Positions 36,020 to 45,912 of a stretch of 64,000 nt of DNA are shown here, one piece after another. The notes under the pieces are model-generated. The model made no database searches. It was given only the letters and a program-made list of their open reading frames with translations, and was not told where the DNA came from. The translations under genes were made by a program, and so were the position numbers. Position 1 is the stretch's first letter, and each line of letters opens with the position of its first letter. Source of the DNA: Acetivibrio cellulolyticus CD2 (GTDB taxonomy: Bacteria; Bacillota; Clostridia; Acetivibrionales; Acetivibrionaceae); NCBI RefSeq assembly GCF_000179595.2, contig NZ_JH556653.1, forward strand, positions 1,967,028 through 2,031,027, written 5' to 3'.

Positions 36020-39000
36020 ATGAGTAAAACAACTGGAATTGCAGAACAGATATTATCCCTGCCAAAAGGTGGGGGTACAATACAGGGTCTTGGAGAAAAA
36101 TTCAAACCGGATCTTCATATGGGAACAGGGGTATATAATATACCCCTTGATATCCCCAATGGGCCTAATGACATTGCCCCCAAGTTAAGCCTTTCGTACA
36201 ATACTGCTTCAGGCAATGGTCCGTTCGGTATGGGTTTTTCCTTGAATCTACTTGCGATAAGCCGCTCTATCAAAAGGTTCATGCCGGAATATACCGATAA
36301 AGATCCCCTTGTCTTAGAGGGCGCAGGCAATATGATAGAAACCTCAGATGGAGTTTATAGCATCGAAACAGATCCTTATGGATGGAAAATAGAACGTTTA
36401 AGCGATGGCTTCAAACTCACTGATAAAAACGGTGTTCATTACCACCTTGGAACAACAGAACAATCTCGAATTTTTAAGGTGGAAAATAACAGAATTAAAA
36501 TCTTCAAATGGCTTTTGGAGGAAATTGAAGATCCTCTTGGATATAAAGTTTCCTTTAAATATCTTAGAGACGGTGAAAACTTATATATTAAAAAAATTGA
36601 CTACAGTATTTATGCTATTGAATTTAATTATGAAAAAAGAGAGGACATTGTAATTGATTCAAAAGCAGGATTTTCAATCTTAACAGGACTAAGGTGCAGC
36701 AGTATAGATCTGAACCTTTCGAATTCGGAGAGCCCATTACTCAGAACATGGTCCTTAGGCTATAAAGAAGCAGCCGGCAGCAAGCATTCCCTTCTTCATA
36801 CTGTAAAGCTTACAGGGTTTGATGATAATGGTAATTCTGAGAATTTGCCGGTTTTAACTCTGGATTATTCATCTTTTAAAGGTGCTAAACTTGAAAAATT
36901 TAAAGGTGAATTTAAAAATGTTCTGCCCGACTCGTTCGAAGATGGTAAACGTGAACTTGTAGATTTCGATGGAGATGGTCTTGCTGATTTACTTGAAATA
37001 AGAAACGGCAAAGTTGAAATATGGCAAAATCGCGGCAACTGTGTTTGGAGCAGACCTAAAACCGTTGACAAACTACCGCTGCCTTTAGAACTGAACAGCC
37101 AAAGTGTTGCATTTGCGGATATGGAGGGTAATGGAACTGCCGATCTGATATTTCTGGACAGACCTATAACCGGGTATTATCCACATTTACCGGGCGGAGG
37201 GTTTGGAAAGCCAATATTCTGGGACAAATCTCCACACGCAAGCCTTAAAGACTCAAATACAAGGCTTATTGATTTAAATGGGGATGGCATAACAGATCTA
37301 TTATCAATCGGAAAGGATTTTTACTGCCTCTATTACAGGGATAAGGAAAAAGGTTGGACTACAGAACCGGTCACAATCCCCCTTAATTTGTTTCCACCGG
37401 TTGACATAAATGATGCACACGTATATTTTGCAGACATGACTGGTGACGGGTTGCAGGATATTGTAAAGGTAGACAGTTGCGGCGTAAAGTTTTGGCCTTA
37501 CTTGGGAAATGGAATCTGGGGTGAAAAAAGAGAGCTGAAAAACGTTAATTCAATTCCATTAAACTTTATTCCTCAAAGAATGTTTCTTGCCGATATTGAC
37601 GGAGATGGCTGCTCCGACCTGATCTATGTAGATTTTGACAGAGTTCTATATTGGATTAATACAGGCGGCTCATTTTTAAGTAATCCTGTTGAAATATCCC
37701 ATACTCCAGGAACAGAGCCAAAGGATATACGACTTGCAGACATGAAAGGAACTGGCACCGTTGGAGTCCTATGGGCATACAGGGTTGCCGGAAACAACAA
37801 AACCGAATATTTCTATCTGGATCTATCAGGCAGCCAAAAACCATATCTTCTAGACAGCATTGATAATGGGATGGGGCTTAAAACGTCTATCAAATATAGT
37901 GTTTCCACCTTAGAACGCCAACGTGATTCCTTACTTGGCAAGCCATGGAATACCTTTTTACCATTCCCTGTACAGTTAGTTTCAGCTATTGTAACTTGCG
38001 ATTTGGTGACTAATATTGAAACCGTAACAAGTTACAAATATCATGAAGGCCATTATGATGGAATTGACAGGGAATTTGCTGGATTTAAACTTGTTGAAGT
38101 CTTAGAGGAGGGTGATGACTCAACCCCTTCAATGTTGACAAAAAACATGCACCACCTTGGATGCAATGAAAAAGAGCCATTAAAGCACATCCCCGAAAAA
38201 GATAAATTCCATTTGAAGTGTCTAAGAGGAAAGGTTTTAAAAACAGAGGTCTGGGAAGTTGATATAACAGGGTCTGAATATCTTTTCTACAACACAATAA
38301 ATAATTGGAGTACAAAAACTTTAAAAGTTGCAGGAAATAAAGAACTTGTAACTTCACAACTGGATGAAACCACAACTACACACTTTGACAATGACTTGTC
38401 ATCCTTTAGAATAACTTCAACCAAAAACCTGGAATACGATAATTATGGAAATGTCCTTGTGCAACAGCAAAAAGCCTATGATCCCGAAAACTCTTCAGAT
38501 GAAAAAATACTTATCACAAGGATTTACTATGCAGTCAGCAATGAGGAAAGGTTTGTTAATAAACCCTCAAGAGTAATACAAACCGACAACAACCAGAATG
38601 TACTCTCATTAACAATACGCTATTACGATAATTTACCGGAAGGCCAAATTGGAAATAAAGGCCTTATAACAAATCAGGAATTTCTTGCAATTGATGATGC
38701 AACAGTAAATAGCGTATACTCCAATGATGTACCTGATTTGGCAAACATGGGCTATCACAGGAAAGATGGCGAAAATGGCTGGTGGGCGTTTGGAACTTCT
38801 TACGAAATTGAAGACCTCGATAATGTTTATAGCGGAAAAGTCATAAATACCTTTGGCGATGTGACAAAGATATTATTTGAAGCCAACCGCATCCATCCGG
38901 AAAAACTAATCGATGCTATGGGAAATACGACTTTTGCAGCCTACGATTTTCGTGCAAATAAGCTGAAAGCACTGACAGATACCAATGGATCAACAATTGA

Positions 39001-41941
39001 AGAAAAGTATGATTCTCTGGGTAGATTGATCTATACAATAGAACCGGGAGCAACTTCTCAATTTCCCACTGAGAGTTATAAGTATCTGACTGACAGCATT
39101 CCAGCTTGTATTCTGTGTGAAAAAAGGCCCGAAAACGGTTCTTCCGATACAATACGTAAAAAGGTATTCCTTGATGGCTCAGGCAGGGTTATAGAAGAAC
39201 GGATACTGAGAAAAGGCGTCGAATTCGTCCAAAAGAGCTGTATCTTCTCAAGTAGGGGTCTGGTAAAAGAGCAGTTTGTACCCTTTACTGCAAAGGACGA
39301 AACTTACCAGAAACCTCATGGAATTGATTCCACCAAATTTGAGTACGATGCCCTTGGAAGGCCGTTAAAAATGATAAACCCCGATGGATCTTTTAAAAAA
39401 ATAGAGTATACAAAAAATATTGTATATATCTATGATGAAGAAGACACCAGAACTGACACAAATGCCGTCCATTCAGGTACACCTCTGAAAAATATTTATG
39501 ACTGCACAGGACGAATTAGCGAAGTATCGCTAAATTTGCAAAACCGCTGGATTTCAACCAGATATAGTTATGACCTAAAGGGAAATTTACTTGAAGTATC
39601 CGAACCAGAAGAAAAAAAGACAAACTTTATTTACGATAATAGTGGAAACCCCATCTCGATTCAAAACTGTTTGACAGGAAACTCTGTTTTTGTATATGAC
39701 GCTTTGGGAAACAGGCGGGAGAAAAGAAACAGCAAGGGAGAAAAAATTCTTTTTTCATACGATTGTTTGGGAAGGCTGCAAGAAATAAGAGATGCAAATT
39801 TATCTTCCGAAATGTCGCAATATACCTATAACGATACAAACAATCCCTATCCACCACTGGCAGAGAATCCAAACAATTCGCTGGGCAGGGCTGTAAAGGT
39901 TATTCACCAGGGCGGAGAGGAAATTTATGATTACGATGCACTTGGCAGAATAATAAAAAAGACAGTATTCCCAAAAGGATTGCCTGGTACGCAACTTGTC
40001 TTCGACTACTCTCATAGAGCAGACGGACAAATTTCTTCAATAACATATCCCGCATATTCCCCCGGGGCTGGCAGAATGAAGGTACTTTATGAATATGACA
40101 CTGAAGGGCGATTGCAGAGAATTCCTGGCTTTGTGAAGAAAGTCGACTACAATGAAAGAGGTCAAAGAACAAAGGTTGACTACAATAATGGTATTAGCTC
40201 AGTTTATAGTTATGATGATAAAACTTTCCGCGTGCTAAGCTGTATTACAACTGACTCTTCGGGAAATATAATCGATAATTTTATCTACCACTATGATTTC
40301 GTCGGAAATATAATAGAGATAGAATCAGCTGATCAAAAGCTTTCTACCGAATATACTTACGACGACTTGTATAGATTAACCAGAGCAGTTACCCAATCGG
40401 GAACAGAATGGAATTATTCATACAATGATTTATCGGACCTCACATTCAAATCAGATGTTGGCGATCTCTTATATGATAATGTCGGCAAGCTTTATCAAGT
40501 CGGAAATGATTCATTTATTTTCAACGAAATAGGTCAGCTTGTCTCATCCCCAATAGGCAATTTCAGCTATGATTCTGCTGGGAAGCTAATTATGGCATCT
40601 AAAGACAGTGAAAAAATGGAAATGTCCTATGACCACCAGGGTAAAAGGGTCTCTTTGAGTTATACAGGTTCCGATAAAACTTCAAACATATTTACTCCTG
40701 ATGAGATGATATCAATTGAGGATAACATAATGTATCTTTTGATATTTGACGGAAATCAGTGCATAGCAAGAATCAGGCAGGATAACGGTGTTGCTGTTTA
40801 CCTTCATCATAATCACCTTGGCAGCACTTCAAAAGTAACCGGCCCGGATGGCAAAGTACTTCAAAGTATTTATTACGATCCCTTTGGTTCAATACTGGAA
40901 AATAAAACAACTGTTGGCACCGAAGAGATCCGGACTCTATTTGCAGGTAAGGAATATGACCTTTTTACGGGCCTTGTATGTATGTCATCGAGATACTACT
41001 GTCCTCAAATAGGCAGATTTATTACCCCTGATACTATCATACCTGGAGTTTATAATCCAATGTCCTGGAACCGATACAGCTATGTACTCAACAATCCTCT
41101 GAAATACGTAGACCCAACAGGACATTTCTGGGATGACATAGGCGATTGGTTCAAGGAAAATTGGAAGACAGTTGTTGCAGCAGTTGCTGTAGTTGCAGTA
41201 ATTGTGCTCACTGTTGTAACTTTTGGTGCGGGTCTTATTGGTGTAGGCGCTTTAGTAGCAGTAGGAGTCGGAATGGCAGCCGGTGGTGTTGTTGGAGGTA
41301 TTGCAGCCAGCCAGGCGGGAGGAGACGTTTTGCTTGGAGTTCTAACCGGCATGGCACTTGGTGGTGCTTCATCTCTGGCCGGTGCAGGAATAGGAGCCGG
41401 CATGACTGCCCTATTTGGTAATACCCTTGCCTCAACACTTATTTCAGGAACTCTTTCCGGCGCTGTTACAGGTGCCGCAATGGGTCTTACTGCAGGTTTC
41501 GCAGGTGGCGTAGGAACTGCGAGCCAAATATGGGAAAAAGTCTGGAAAGGTGCTTTAACTGGAGCTATAACAGGTTTCATCTTCAGCCTTGCAACCTACG
41601 GTTTCCAACACGGCTGGTTTACAGGACCGAAGGTATCTTTCCAGAAACCTACACCTGAAAGCCTTGAAACTACTTTTGCCAAATCAGCAGAAGAACTCGG
41701 TAAAACAAAGGATGTAGGCTCTGCCGGGCTCACTTTTGCCAAGGAACTTGGAAAAAGTTTTATTAATACAGATAAAGGCTATCCTATTCTAAATGTTATT
41801 TTCGGTCAAGTTGCCGCTCCAATCTGGCAAACAGGATTAGTCTCAGCTTCCGGTGGAATTATAGTTCTTGATTATGGAGATGACATATTGAAGCTGCTAA
41901 AAGAAGCAGGAGTAGAGATAAAAAAAGAATTCAAATGGTAA
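36020..41941 (+). CDS. TcB-TcC-like fusion: SpvB / FG-GAP propeller / RHS cocoon with C-terminal variable region
   Basis: A 1,973-aa protein. SpvB domain about 14-240 (LPKGGGTIQGLGEKFKPD; GFSLNLLAISRSIKRF). Six FG-GAP-like motifs (LVDFDGDGLADLLEI and relatives) fill about 310-580, followed by Tc mid regions (GMGLKTSIKYS; PWNTFLPFPVQLVS; YHEGHYDGIDREFAGF). YD/RHS repeats run about 940-1600, and the RHS core ends with RYYCPQIGRFITPDT and NNPLKYVDPTGH; D1671 and D1698 stand where TcC-type autoproteases have aspartates. Residues ~1703-1973 are unique, with Gly/Ala-rich hydrophobic helices (about 1715-1870) and a polar tail. No signal peptide. Start ATG behind AAAGGAGGGG. The cocoon should enclose and release the C-terminal part. 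Confidence 0.88.
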   Translation: MSKTTGIAEQILSLPKGGGTIQGLGEKFKPDLHMGTGVYNIPLDIPNGPNDIAPKLSLSYNTASGNGPFGMGFSLNLLAISRSIKRFMPEYTDKDPLVLEGAGNMIETSDGVYSIETDPYGWKIERLSDGFKLTDKNGVHYHLGTTEQSRIFKVENNRIKIFKWLLEEIEDPLGYKVSFKYLRDGENLYIKKIDYSIYAIEFNYEKREDIVIDSKAGFSILTGLRCSSIDLNLSNSESPLLRTWSLGYKEAAGSKHSLLHTVKLTGFDDNGNSENLPVLTLDYSSFKGAKLEKFKGEFKNVLPDSFEDGKRELVDFDGDGLADLLEIRNGKVEIWQNRGNCVWSRPKTVDKLPLPLELNSQSVAFADMEGNGTADLIFLDRPITGYYPHLPGGGFGKPIFWDKSPHASLKDSNTRLIDLNGDGITDLLSIGKDFYCLYYRDKEKGWTTEPVTIPLNLFPPVDINDAHVYFADMTGDGLQDIVKVDSCGVKFWPYLGNGIWGEKRELKNVNSIPLNFIPQRMFLADIDGDGCSDLIYVDFDRVLYWINTGGSFLSNPVEISHTPGTEPKDIRLADMKGTGTVGVLWAYRVAGNNKTEYFYLDLSGSQKPYLLDSIDNGMGLKTSIKYSVSTLERQRDSLLGKPWNTFLPFPVQLVSAIVTCDLVTNIETVTSYKYHEGHYDGIDREFAGFKLVEVLEEGDDSTPSMLTKNMHHLGCNEKEPLKHIPEKDKFHLKCLRGKVLKTEVWEVDITGSEYLFYNTINNWSTKTLKVAGNKELVTSQLDETTTTHFDNDLSSFRITSTKNLEYDNYGNVLVQQQKAYDPENSSDEKILITRIYYAVSNEERFVNKPSRVIQTDNNQNVLSLTIRYYDNLPEGQIGNKGLITNQEFLAIDDATVNSVYSNDVPDLANMGYHRKDGENGWWAFGTSYEIEDLDNVYSGKVINTFGDVTKILFEANRIHPEKLIDAMGNTTFAAYDFRANKLKALTDTNGSTIEEKYDSLGRLIYTIEPGATSQFPTESYKYLTDSIPACILCEKRPENGSSDTIRKKVFLDGSGRVIEERILRKGVEFVQKSCIFSSRGLVKEQFVPFTAKDETYQKPHGIDSTKFEYDALGRPLKMINPDGSFKKIEYTKNIVYIYDEEDTRTDTNAVHSGTPLKNIYDCTGRISEVSLNLQNRWISTRYSYDLKGNLLEVSEPEEKKTNFIYDNSGNPISIQNCLTGNSVFVYDALGNRREKRNSKGEKILFSYDCLGRLQEIRDANLSSEMSQYTYNDTNNPYPPLAENPNNSLGRAVKVIHQGGEEIYDYDALGRIIKKTVFPKGLPGTQLVFDYSHRADGQISSITYPAYSPGAGRMKVLYEYDTEGRLQRIPGFVKKVDYNERGQRTKVDYNNGISSVYSYDDKTFRVLSCITTDSSGNIIDNFIYHYDFVGNIIEIESADQKLSTEYTYDDLYRLTRAVTQSGTEWNYSYNDLSDLTFKSDVGDLLYDNVGKLYQVGNDSFIFNEIGQLVSSPIGNFSYDSAGKLIMASKDSEKMEMSYDHQGKRVSLSYTGSDKTSNIFTPDEMISIEDNIMYLLIFDGNQCIARIRQDNGVAVYLHHNHLGSTSKVTGPDGKVLQSIYYDPFGSILENKTTVGTEEIRTLFAGKEYDLFTGLVCMSSRYYCPQIGRFITPDTIIPGVYNPMSWNRYSYVLNNPLKYVDPTGHFWDDIGDWFKENWKTVVAAVAVVAVIVLTVVTFGAGLIGVGALVAVGVGMAAGGVVGGIAASQAGGDVLLGVLTGMALGGASSLAGAGIGAGMTALFGNTLASTLISGTLSGAVTGAAMGLTAGFAGGVGTASQIWEKVWKGALTGAITGFIFSLATYGFQHGWFTGPKVSFQKPTPESLETTFAKSAEELGKTKDVGSAGLTFAKELGKSFINTDKGYPILNVIFGQVAAPIWQTGLVSASGGIIVLDYGDDILKLLKEAGVEIKKEFKW

Positions 41942-41948
41942 TAAATTA

Positions 41949-41981
41949 GCCAAAAAGCCGCTTTTAAAGCGGTTTTTTGGC
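41949..41981 (+). terminator. Rho-independent terminator of the Tc-like operon
   Basis: A 16-bp near-perfect stem (GCCAAAAAGCCGCTTT and complement) with a T-run in the right arm, 8 bp after the stop. Symmetry lets it also serve the convergent TPR gene. Confidence 0.85.
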
Positions 41982-42019
41982 CTTGTCATTCAATATAAAA
42001 TTTATGCTGCTTATTGCTA

Positions 42020-42517
42020 CTAAACTGCATTCTTTTTCATCCACTCCAGGTAATAATCTATTTGTTCAGTTAAAGATGAATCTTTTTGTTTGGCTTCTGT
42101 CAGCTCCTGCTTTGCCTTTGTGAAGTCCTTCTTATCAAAATATATTATTCCAAGAAGAAAATGACTGCTTGCGGGCTCATAATCATTCATTTGTTTTGCG
42201 TGTTCAATTGCTTCATCATACTTGCCCTGACCGCTTTCTGCAAGAGTTAACTCCCAAAGTGCATCCAGCTTTGTGTCCGTACCAGGATTTGATTTTAAAA
42301 TCTTTTCTGCCGTTTTCTCAGCTTCTTTATATTTTCCCTCTTCACTCAATTTTTCCAATGCTGTTATACTCTCATCAGAATTTGCCGTGCTGGAAGTGGT
42401 ATTCTTTTTACTGTTATTAATAAAATAAATTGAAGCAACGGTGGCAGCAGCAACGACAATAATAACAGAAGTAATTATTATTACTTTCTTAGATAAGCTA
42501 AATGGCTTTCTTTCCAT
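42020..42517 (-). CDS. membrane-anchored TPR protein
   Basis: A 165-aa protein with an N-terminal membrane helix (about 10-32, VIIITSVIIVVAAATVASIY), a Ser/Thr/Asn linker, and TPR-like repeats (about 48-160: LEKLSEEGKYKEAEKTAEKIL; LAESGQGKYDEAIEHAKQM; GIIYFDKKDFTKAKQELTEA). It should scaffold proteins outside the membrane. It faces the Tc-like operon on the opposite strand, sharing its terminator; nothing shows it to be an immunity protein. Confidence 0.8.
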   Translation of the reverse strand: MERKPFSLSKKVIIITSVIIVVAAATVASIYFINNSKKNTTSSTANSDESITALEKLSEEGKYKEAEKTAEKILKSNPGTDTKLDALWELTLAESGQGKYDEAIEHAKQMNDYEPASSHFLLGIIYFDKKDFTKAKQELTEAKQKDSSLTEQIDYYLEWMKKNAV

Positions 42518-42647
42518 AAAAACACCTCAATACTGGATTAAAAAGATTGAACTGTTCTTATGAGAAAGAAATTAAGTCGAAAATCCAAATCTTTTATATT
42601 AATTCTAACACAAAACGCCCTTTAAGTCCATGAATTACAATACTATA

Positions 42648-44027
42648 TTACTCATATTGAAGACTTAAATATATTGAAAATTCTGAGCCTTCATCCACCT
42701 TACTACGAACTTTGATTTTACCGTTATGCCCTGAAATAATTTCTTTAGCTATTGCTAGTCCTAGCCCACTCCCACCTTTTTCCTTAGTTCTCGATTTATC
42801 CGATCGATAAAAGCGATCAAAAATTTTGAAAATATCTTCGCTTGAAATTCCAATGCCTGTATCACTTATAGAAATTAGGGCATCCCCCTTCACCTTAGAC
42901 AAACCAATATATATCTTACCATATTCAGGAGTATATTTTACTGCATTATCTATAAACACCCGAATTGCTTGTTTTATCCTATTCCTATCTGCATGTATAT
43001 GTATTCCCGCCTGTATATCTTTTATTATTTCATGGTAGTTAACTATTATTTCCGTATCCTTGACCATTTCCTCCAAAAGTTCAGACAGATCAAAATCCTC
43101 CTTTTGAAAGGTTAATGTACTTTTATCACATCTTGCAAGGAATAAAAGTTTTTCCACCAACTCCCTCATGTTATTCGTTTCGGATTTTATAGTGCTGATC
43201 GCCTCCAGAAGCACATTAGGGTCATTTTTTCCCCATCTGTCTAGCATATCTGCATATCCTTGAAGAACAGCTATTGGTGTCCTGAGTTCATGAGATGCAT
43301 CCGAAACAAACTGCTGCTGCCTGTTATAGGAATTTTCTATCTTATCCATCATGCCATTAATGGTTTTAGCCAATTCACTCAGTTCATCCTGAACATCTTC
43401 TGTATTGATACGAAGGCTCAAATTACTTCCTGAAATACTCTTAACTGTTTGCGTCATGTCTTTAATGGGTTTTAAAACTCTGCTGTTGTGCCTAATTCCA
43501 AATACTACTGTAAACAAAATTACCAGCAGATTTGCTCCCACAGAAATAGTTAAAAATCTTAATATCAAAACTACATGCTCAAAAATATCTCCAAACAACA
43601 TAATTTTATATTGCTTGTTTTTGAAAGATAGTCTTCTTTCATAAACTAATAACAACTCATTTTTTGTTCTACAAAATATACAAAGTAAACGCTCTCCGCT
43701 TGTTTCCTTAAAAACTATCTCATCATCACTTCGAATAATCCGTATTTCCTTCTTAGCTTCATCAATTATTAAGTCTGTGTATTGACGTCCCAGCACCCTG
43801 TATATCGGAGCTTTTATATCATTATCTTTTGAATTCTTCAATTCATTTGTCAGTAAACTATAAGTTTTCTCAAGCTTGTTCCATTCATTTTTAATGAGGG
43901 AAATAAAAAGCGTACCACCGATAATCAAGGTACAAAAAAATAGAGAAACAATCAATCCTCTCATATATGTGGCTGCAATTTTAGAACTGATTGAAAACTT
44001 TGTTTTTCTAGTAAAGTTTTCAGTCAT
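42648..44027 (-). CDS. membrane sensor histidine kinase
   Basis: About 459 aa. Two membrane helices (about 20-45 and 165-190) bracket an extracytoplasmic domain of about 120 residues with two Cys in LLCIFCRTKN. HAMP, HisKA (SDASHELRTPIAVLQG) and HATPase (RVFIDNAVKYTPEYG; DTGIGIS; GGSGLGLAIAKEI) follow. It should pair with the adjacent OmpR-type regulator. I prefer the ATG at 44027, preceded by GAGGG at 11 nt; the ATG at 44045 lies inside the regulator gene. Confidence 0.92.
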   Translation of the reverse strand: MTENFTRKTKFSISSKIAATYMRGLIVSLFFCTLIIGGTLFISLIKNEWNKLEKTYSLLTNELKNSKDNDIKAPIYRVLGRQYTDLIIDEAKKEIRIIRSDDEIVFKETSGERLLCIFCRTKNELLLVYERRLSFKNKQYKIMLFGDIFEHVVLILRFLTISVGANLLVILFTVVFGIRHNSRVLKPIKDMTQTVKSISGSNLSLRINTEDVQDELSELAKTINGMMDKIENSYNRQQQFVSDASHELRTPIAVLQGYADMLDRWGKNDPNVLLEAISTIKSETNNMRELVEKLLFLARCDKSTLTFQKEDFDLSELLEEMVKDTEIIVNYHEIIKDIQAGIHIHADRNRIKQAIRVFIDNAVKYTPEYGKIYIGLSKVKGDALISISDTGIGISSEDIFKIFDRFYRSDKSRTKEKGGSGLGLAIAKEIISGHNGKIKVRSKVDEGSEFSIYLSLQYE

Positions 44028-44031
44028 GCTT

Positions 44032-44724
44032 TTATATTCCCTCATTATTAAATTTATACCCCATTCCTCTTATGGTATGTATTAATTTAACCCCATATTT
44101 ATCATCAATCTTTGTCCTTAAATACCGTATATATACGTCTGTAACATTGGTTAATCCCATATAATCTATACCCCAAATATTTTCGAGGATTTTCTCCCGC
44201 GTTATTAGCAGCCCTTCATTATTCATCAAGTACATAAGAAGCTGGAATTCCTTTTTAGTCAGTGGAATGTCCTCATTATCATACGTTACCTTAAATTTAT
44301 CCGGGTCAAGTGTCAGTTTTCCGGCTGACAAAACATTACTGTCATTTGGTACATTTATTGTTCCATACCTTTTTAATATGCCTCTCATCCTTGCCAGTAA
44401 TTCTTCTATTGCGAAGGGCTTTGTCATATAATCATTTGCCCCTGTATCCAATCCCATTACCTTATCTGAGACATCATCTTTTGCTGTCAATATAATAATA
44501 GGGACTTGCGACTGCCTGCGAATTCTCCTGCACACCTCAATACCACTAATACATGGAAGCATCAAATCCAGAATGAGTAGATCAAACTCTTCCGCTAATG
44601 CTTTATCACATCCGCTGCGTCCATCGTTTTCCAAAACAACATCATAGCCTTCGTGAACTAATTCCAATTCCAGAAACCGCGCAATTTTCAACTCATCTTC
44701 GATTATTAAAATTCTATATCCCAT
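44032..44724 (-). CDS. OmpR/PhoB-family response regulator
   Basis: About 230 aa. Receiver domain 1-120 (ILIIEDELKIARFLELEL; LILDLMLP with the phospho-acceptor Asp; ILTAKDD) and a winged-helix DNA-binding domain (about 130-228; LTKKEFQLLMYLMNNEGLLI; DVYIRYLRTKID). GGAGGG sits just upstream of the ATG at 44724 (MGYRILIIEDE); a longer frame to 44754 is not favoured. It is followed by the kinase gene and preceded by apbE at 59 bp, so it may control the flavinylation genes. Confidence 0.94.
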   Translation of the reverse strand: MGYRILIIEDELKIARFLELELVHEGYDVVLENDGRSGCDKALAEEFDLLILDLMLPCISGIEVCRRIRRQSQVPIIILTAKDDVSDKVMGLDTGANDYMTKPFAIEELLARMRGILKRYGTINVPNDSNVLSAGKLTLDPDKFKVTYDNEDIPLTKKEFQLLMYLMNNEGLLITREKILENIWGIDYMGLTNVTDVYIRYLRTKIDDKYGVKLIHTIRGMGYKFNNEGI

Positions 44725-44783
44725 TTTCCCTCCAAGAAAAACCAAAACATACATGTTAGTATCAATTTCTTTTTGAAGTAGTA

Positions 44784-45785
44784 TTAGTATATATAGTACT
44801 TATAATCATTTCCCGAATCCAAGCAATGGAAGCAATCCCGCAATCCTTTCGTTATAAAGACTTCCTTATCCTTAGTAACCAAAATTGCTTCTACATCATT
44901 AACTTTACCAATAACCTCCATGCCCTCATTCAACCCTAAAACAAAAGCAGCTGTAGATAAAATATCTGCCTTCATAGAATTCTCACATATCACTGTAGCG
45001 CTCTCCAAATTAGAATCAGCAGGATAGCCTGTCCTTGGATCTATTATATGGTGATAGTTCTTACCATTCACTTTAATAAATCTCTCATAATCGCCTGAAG
45101 TAACAATAGTTTTATTAGTCACTTGCAGTACAGCTATACTAACTCCCCTTGCTGCATAAGGGCGCTGGATTCCCACTGTCCATGGATTGCCATCGGGTTT
45201 GTTTCCAACACAAAACACATTACCTCCCAAATCTACAATAGCAGATTTTATACCCATACCTGCATATATCTCAACAGCAATATCCGCAGCATAACCTTTA
45301 GCTATACCTCCAAGGTCTACCAACTGGCCTTCATGTGCCAAACTTGCCATATTATTAATCCTATCAACATGAAGTGATCTGCAATCAACGCACTTTAGCG
45401 TTTCTTCTACCTCTTTTTGTCCGGGAATTTTCGAAAGTCTTCCACATCGTCTCCACAAATCGATAATTGGTGCTATTGTTATATCAAACGCCCCTCTGCA
45501 AATATTTTCATGATCTTTAGCGCAAGCCAGTACATCTATTGTTTTCTTGGAAAGTTTGACCACACCTTTGCCAGCCATTCTATTTAATATAGATACATCG
45601 CTGCTATCTTTAAAGAAGCTCATCAAGTTTTCTAACTCCTGAATTTCTACCAAAACATTGTTATATGCTTCTAAAGAATTATGACCATATATTTTTTGCG
45701 TAACAATTGTACTCATAAAATAGTCTTGTTTTTCTATAAGTCTTTCATCTCTTGTTTTCTCATAGTCTCCATTCATAATTTTCAA
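44784..45785 (-). CDS. apbE: FAD:protein FMN transferase
   Basis: About 333 aa. Motifs: FKDSSDVSILNRMAGKG, GAFDITIAPIIDLWR, VDLGGIAKGYAADIAVE, AIVDLGGNVFCVGN, TSGDYERFIKV and YHHIIDPRTGYPAD, all typical of ApbE, which links FMN to a Ser/Thr of target proteins using FAD and Mg2+. No signal peptide is seen, unlike many exported ApbE lipoproteins. The likely start is the TTG at 45785 with AAGGAG 5 nt upstream (or ATG 45776); a frame opening at 45863 would be interrupted by the terminator between apbE and the FMN-binding gene. That neighbour is its evident substrate. Confidence 0.93.
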   Translation of the reverse strand: MKIMNGDYEKTRDERLIEKQDYFMSTIVTQKIYGHNSLEAYNNVLVEIQELENLMSFFKDSSDVSILNRMAGKGVVKLSKKTIDVLACAKDHENICRGAFDITIAPIIDLWRRCGRLSKIPGQKEVEETLKCVDCRSLHVDRINNMASLAHEGQLVDLGGIAKGYAADIAVEIYAGMGIKSAIVDLGGNVFCVGNKPDGNPWTVGIQRPYAARGVSIAVLQVTNKTIVTSGDYERFIKVNGKNYHHIIDPRTGYPADSNLESATVICENSMKADILSTAAFVLGLNEGMEVIGKVNDVEAILVTKDKEVFITKGLRDCFHCLDSGNDYKYYIY

Positions 45786-45851
45786 TACTACTCCTTCGAT
45801 TATATTTCTCGAGTATAAAAACAAGCTTCTTTTAGTAAACATTAAAAAACA

Positions 45852-45886
45852 AGTCATTATCAAAAATCACTTTTTTGATAATGACT
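45852..45886 (-). terminator. Rho-independent terminator or attenuator between the FMN-binding gene and apbE
   Basis: A perfect 15-bp stem (AGTCATTATCAAAAA and complement) followed on the reverse strand by a T-rich tract. It lies 27 bp past the FMN-binding stop and 66 bp before the apbE start, so it should lower or separate expression of apbE and the two-component genes. Confidence 0.75.
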
Positions 45887-45912
45887 CCACTTATTGATAA
45901 GCTCTTTACATT

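Noticed and set aside
41146..41421. 91-aa Cys/Ser-rich forward frame that looks like a small secreted peptide
   Set aside because: It is a shifted frame over the Gly/Ala-rich part of the RHS protein and has no ribosome site of its own.
42020..42517. TPR protein as an immunity protein for the RHS toxin
   Set aside because: It is on the opposite strand beyond a terminator and has ordinary TPR and anchor sequence; position alone is not evidence.
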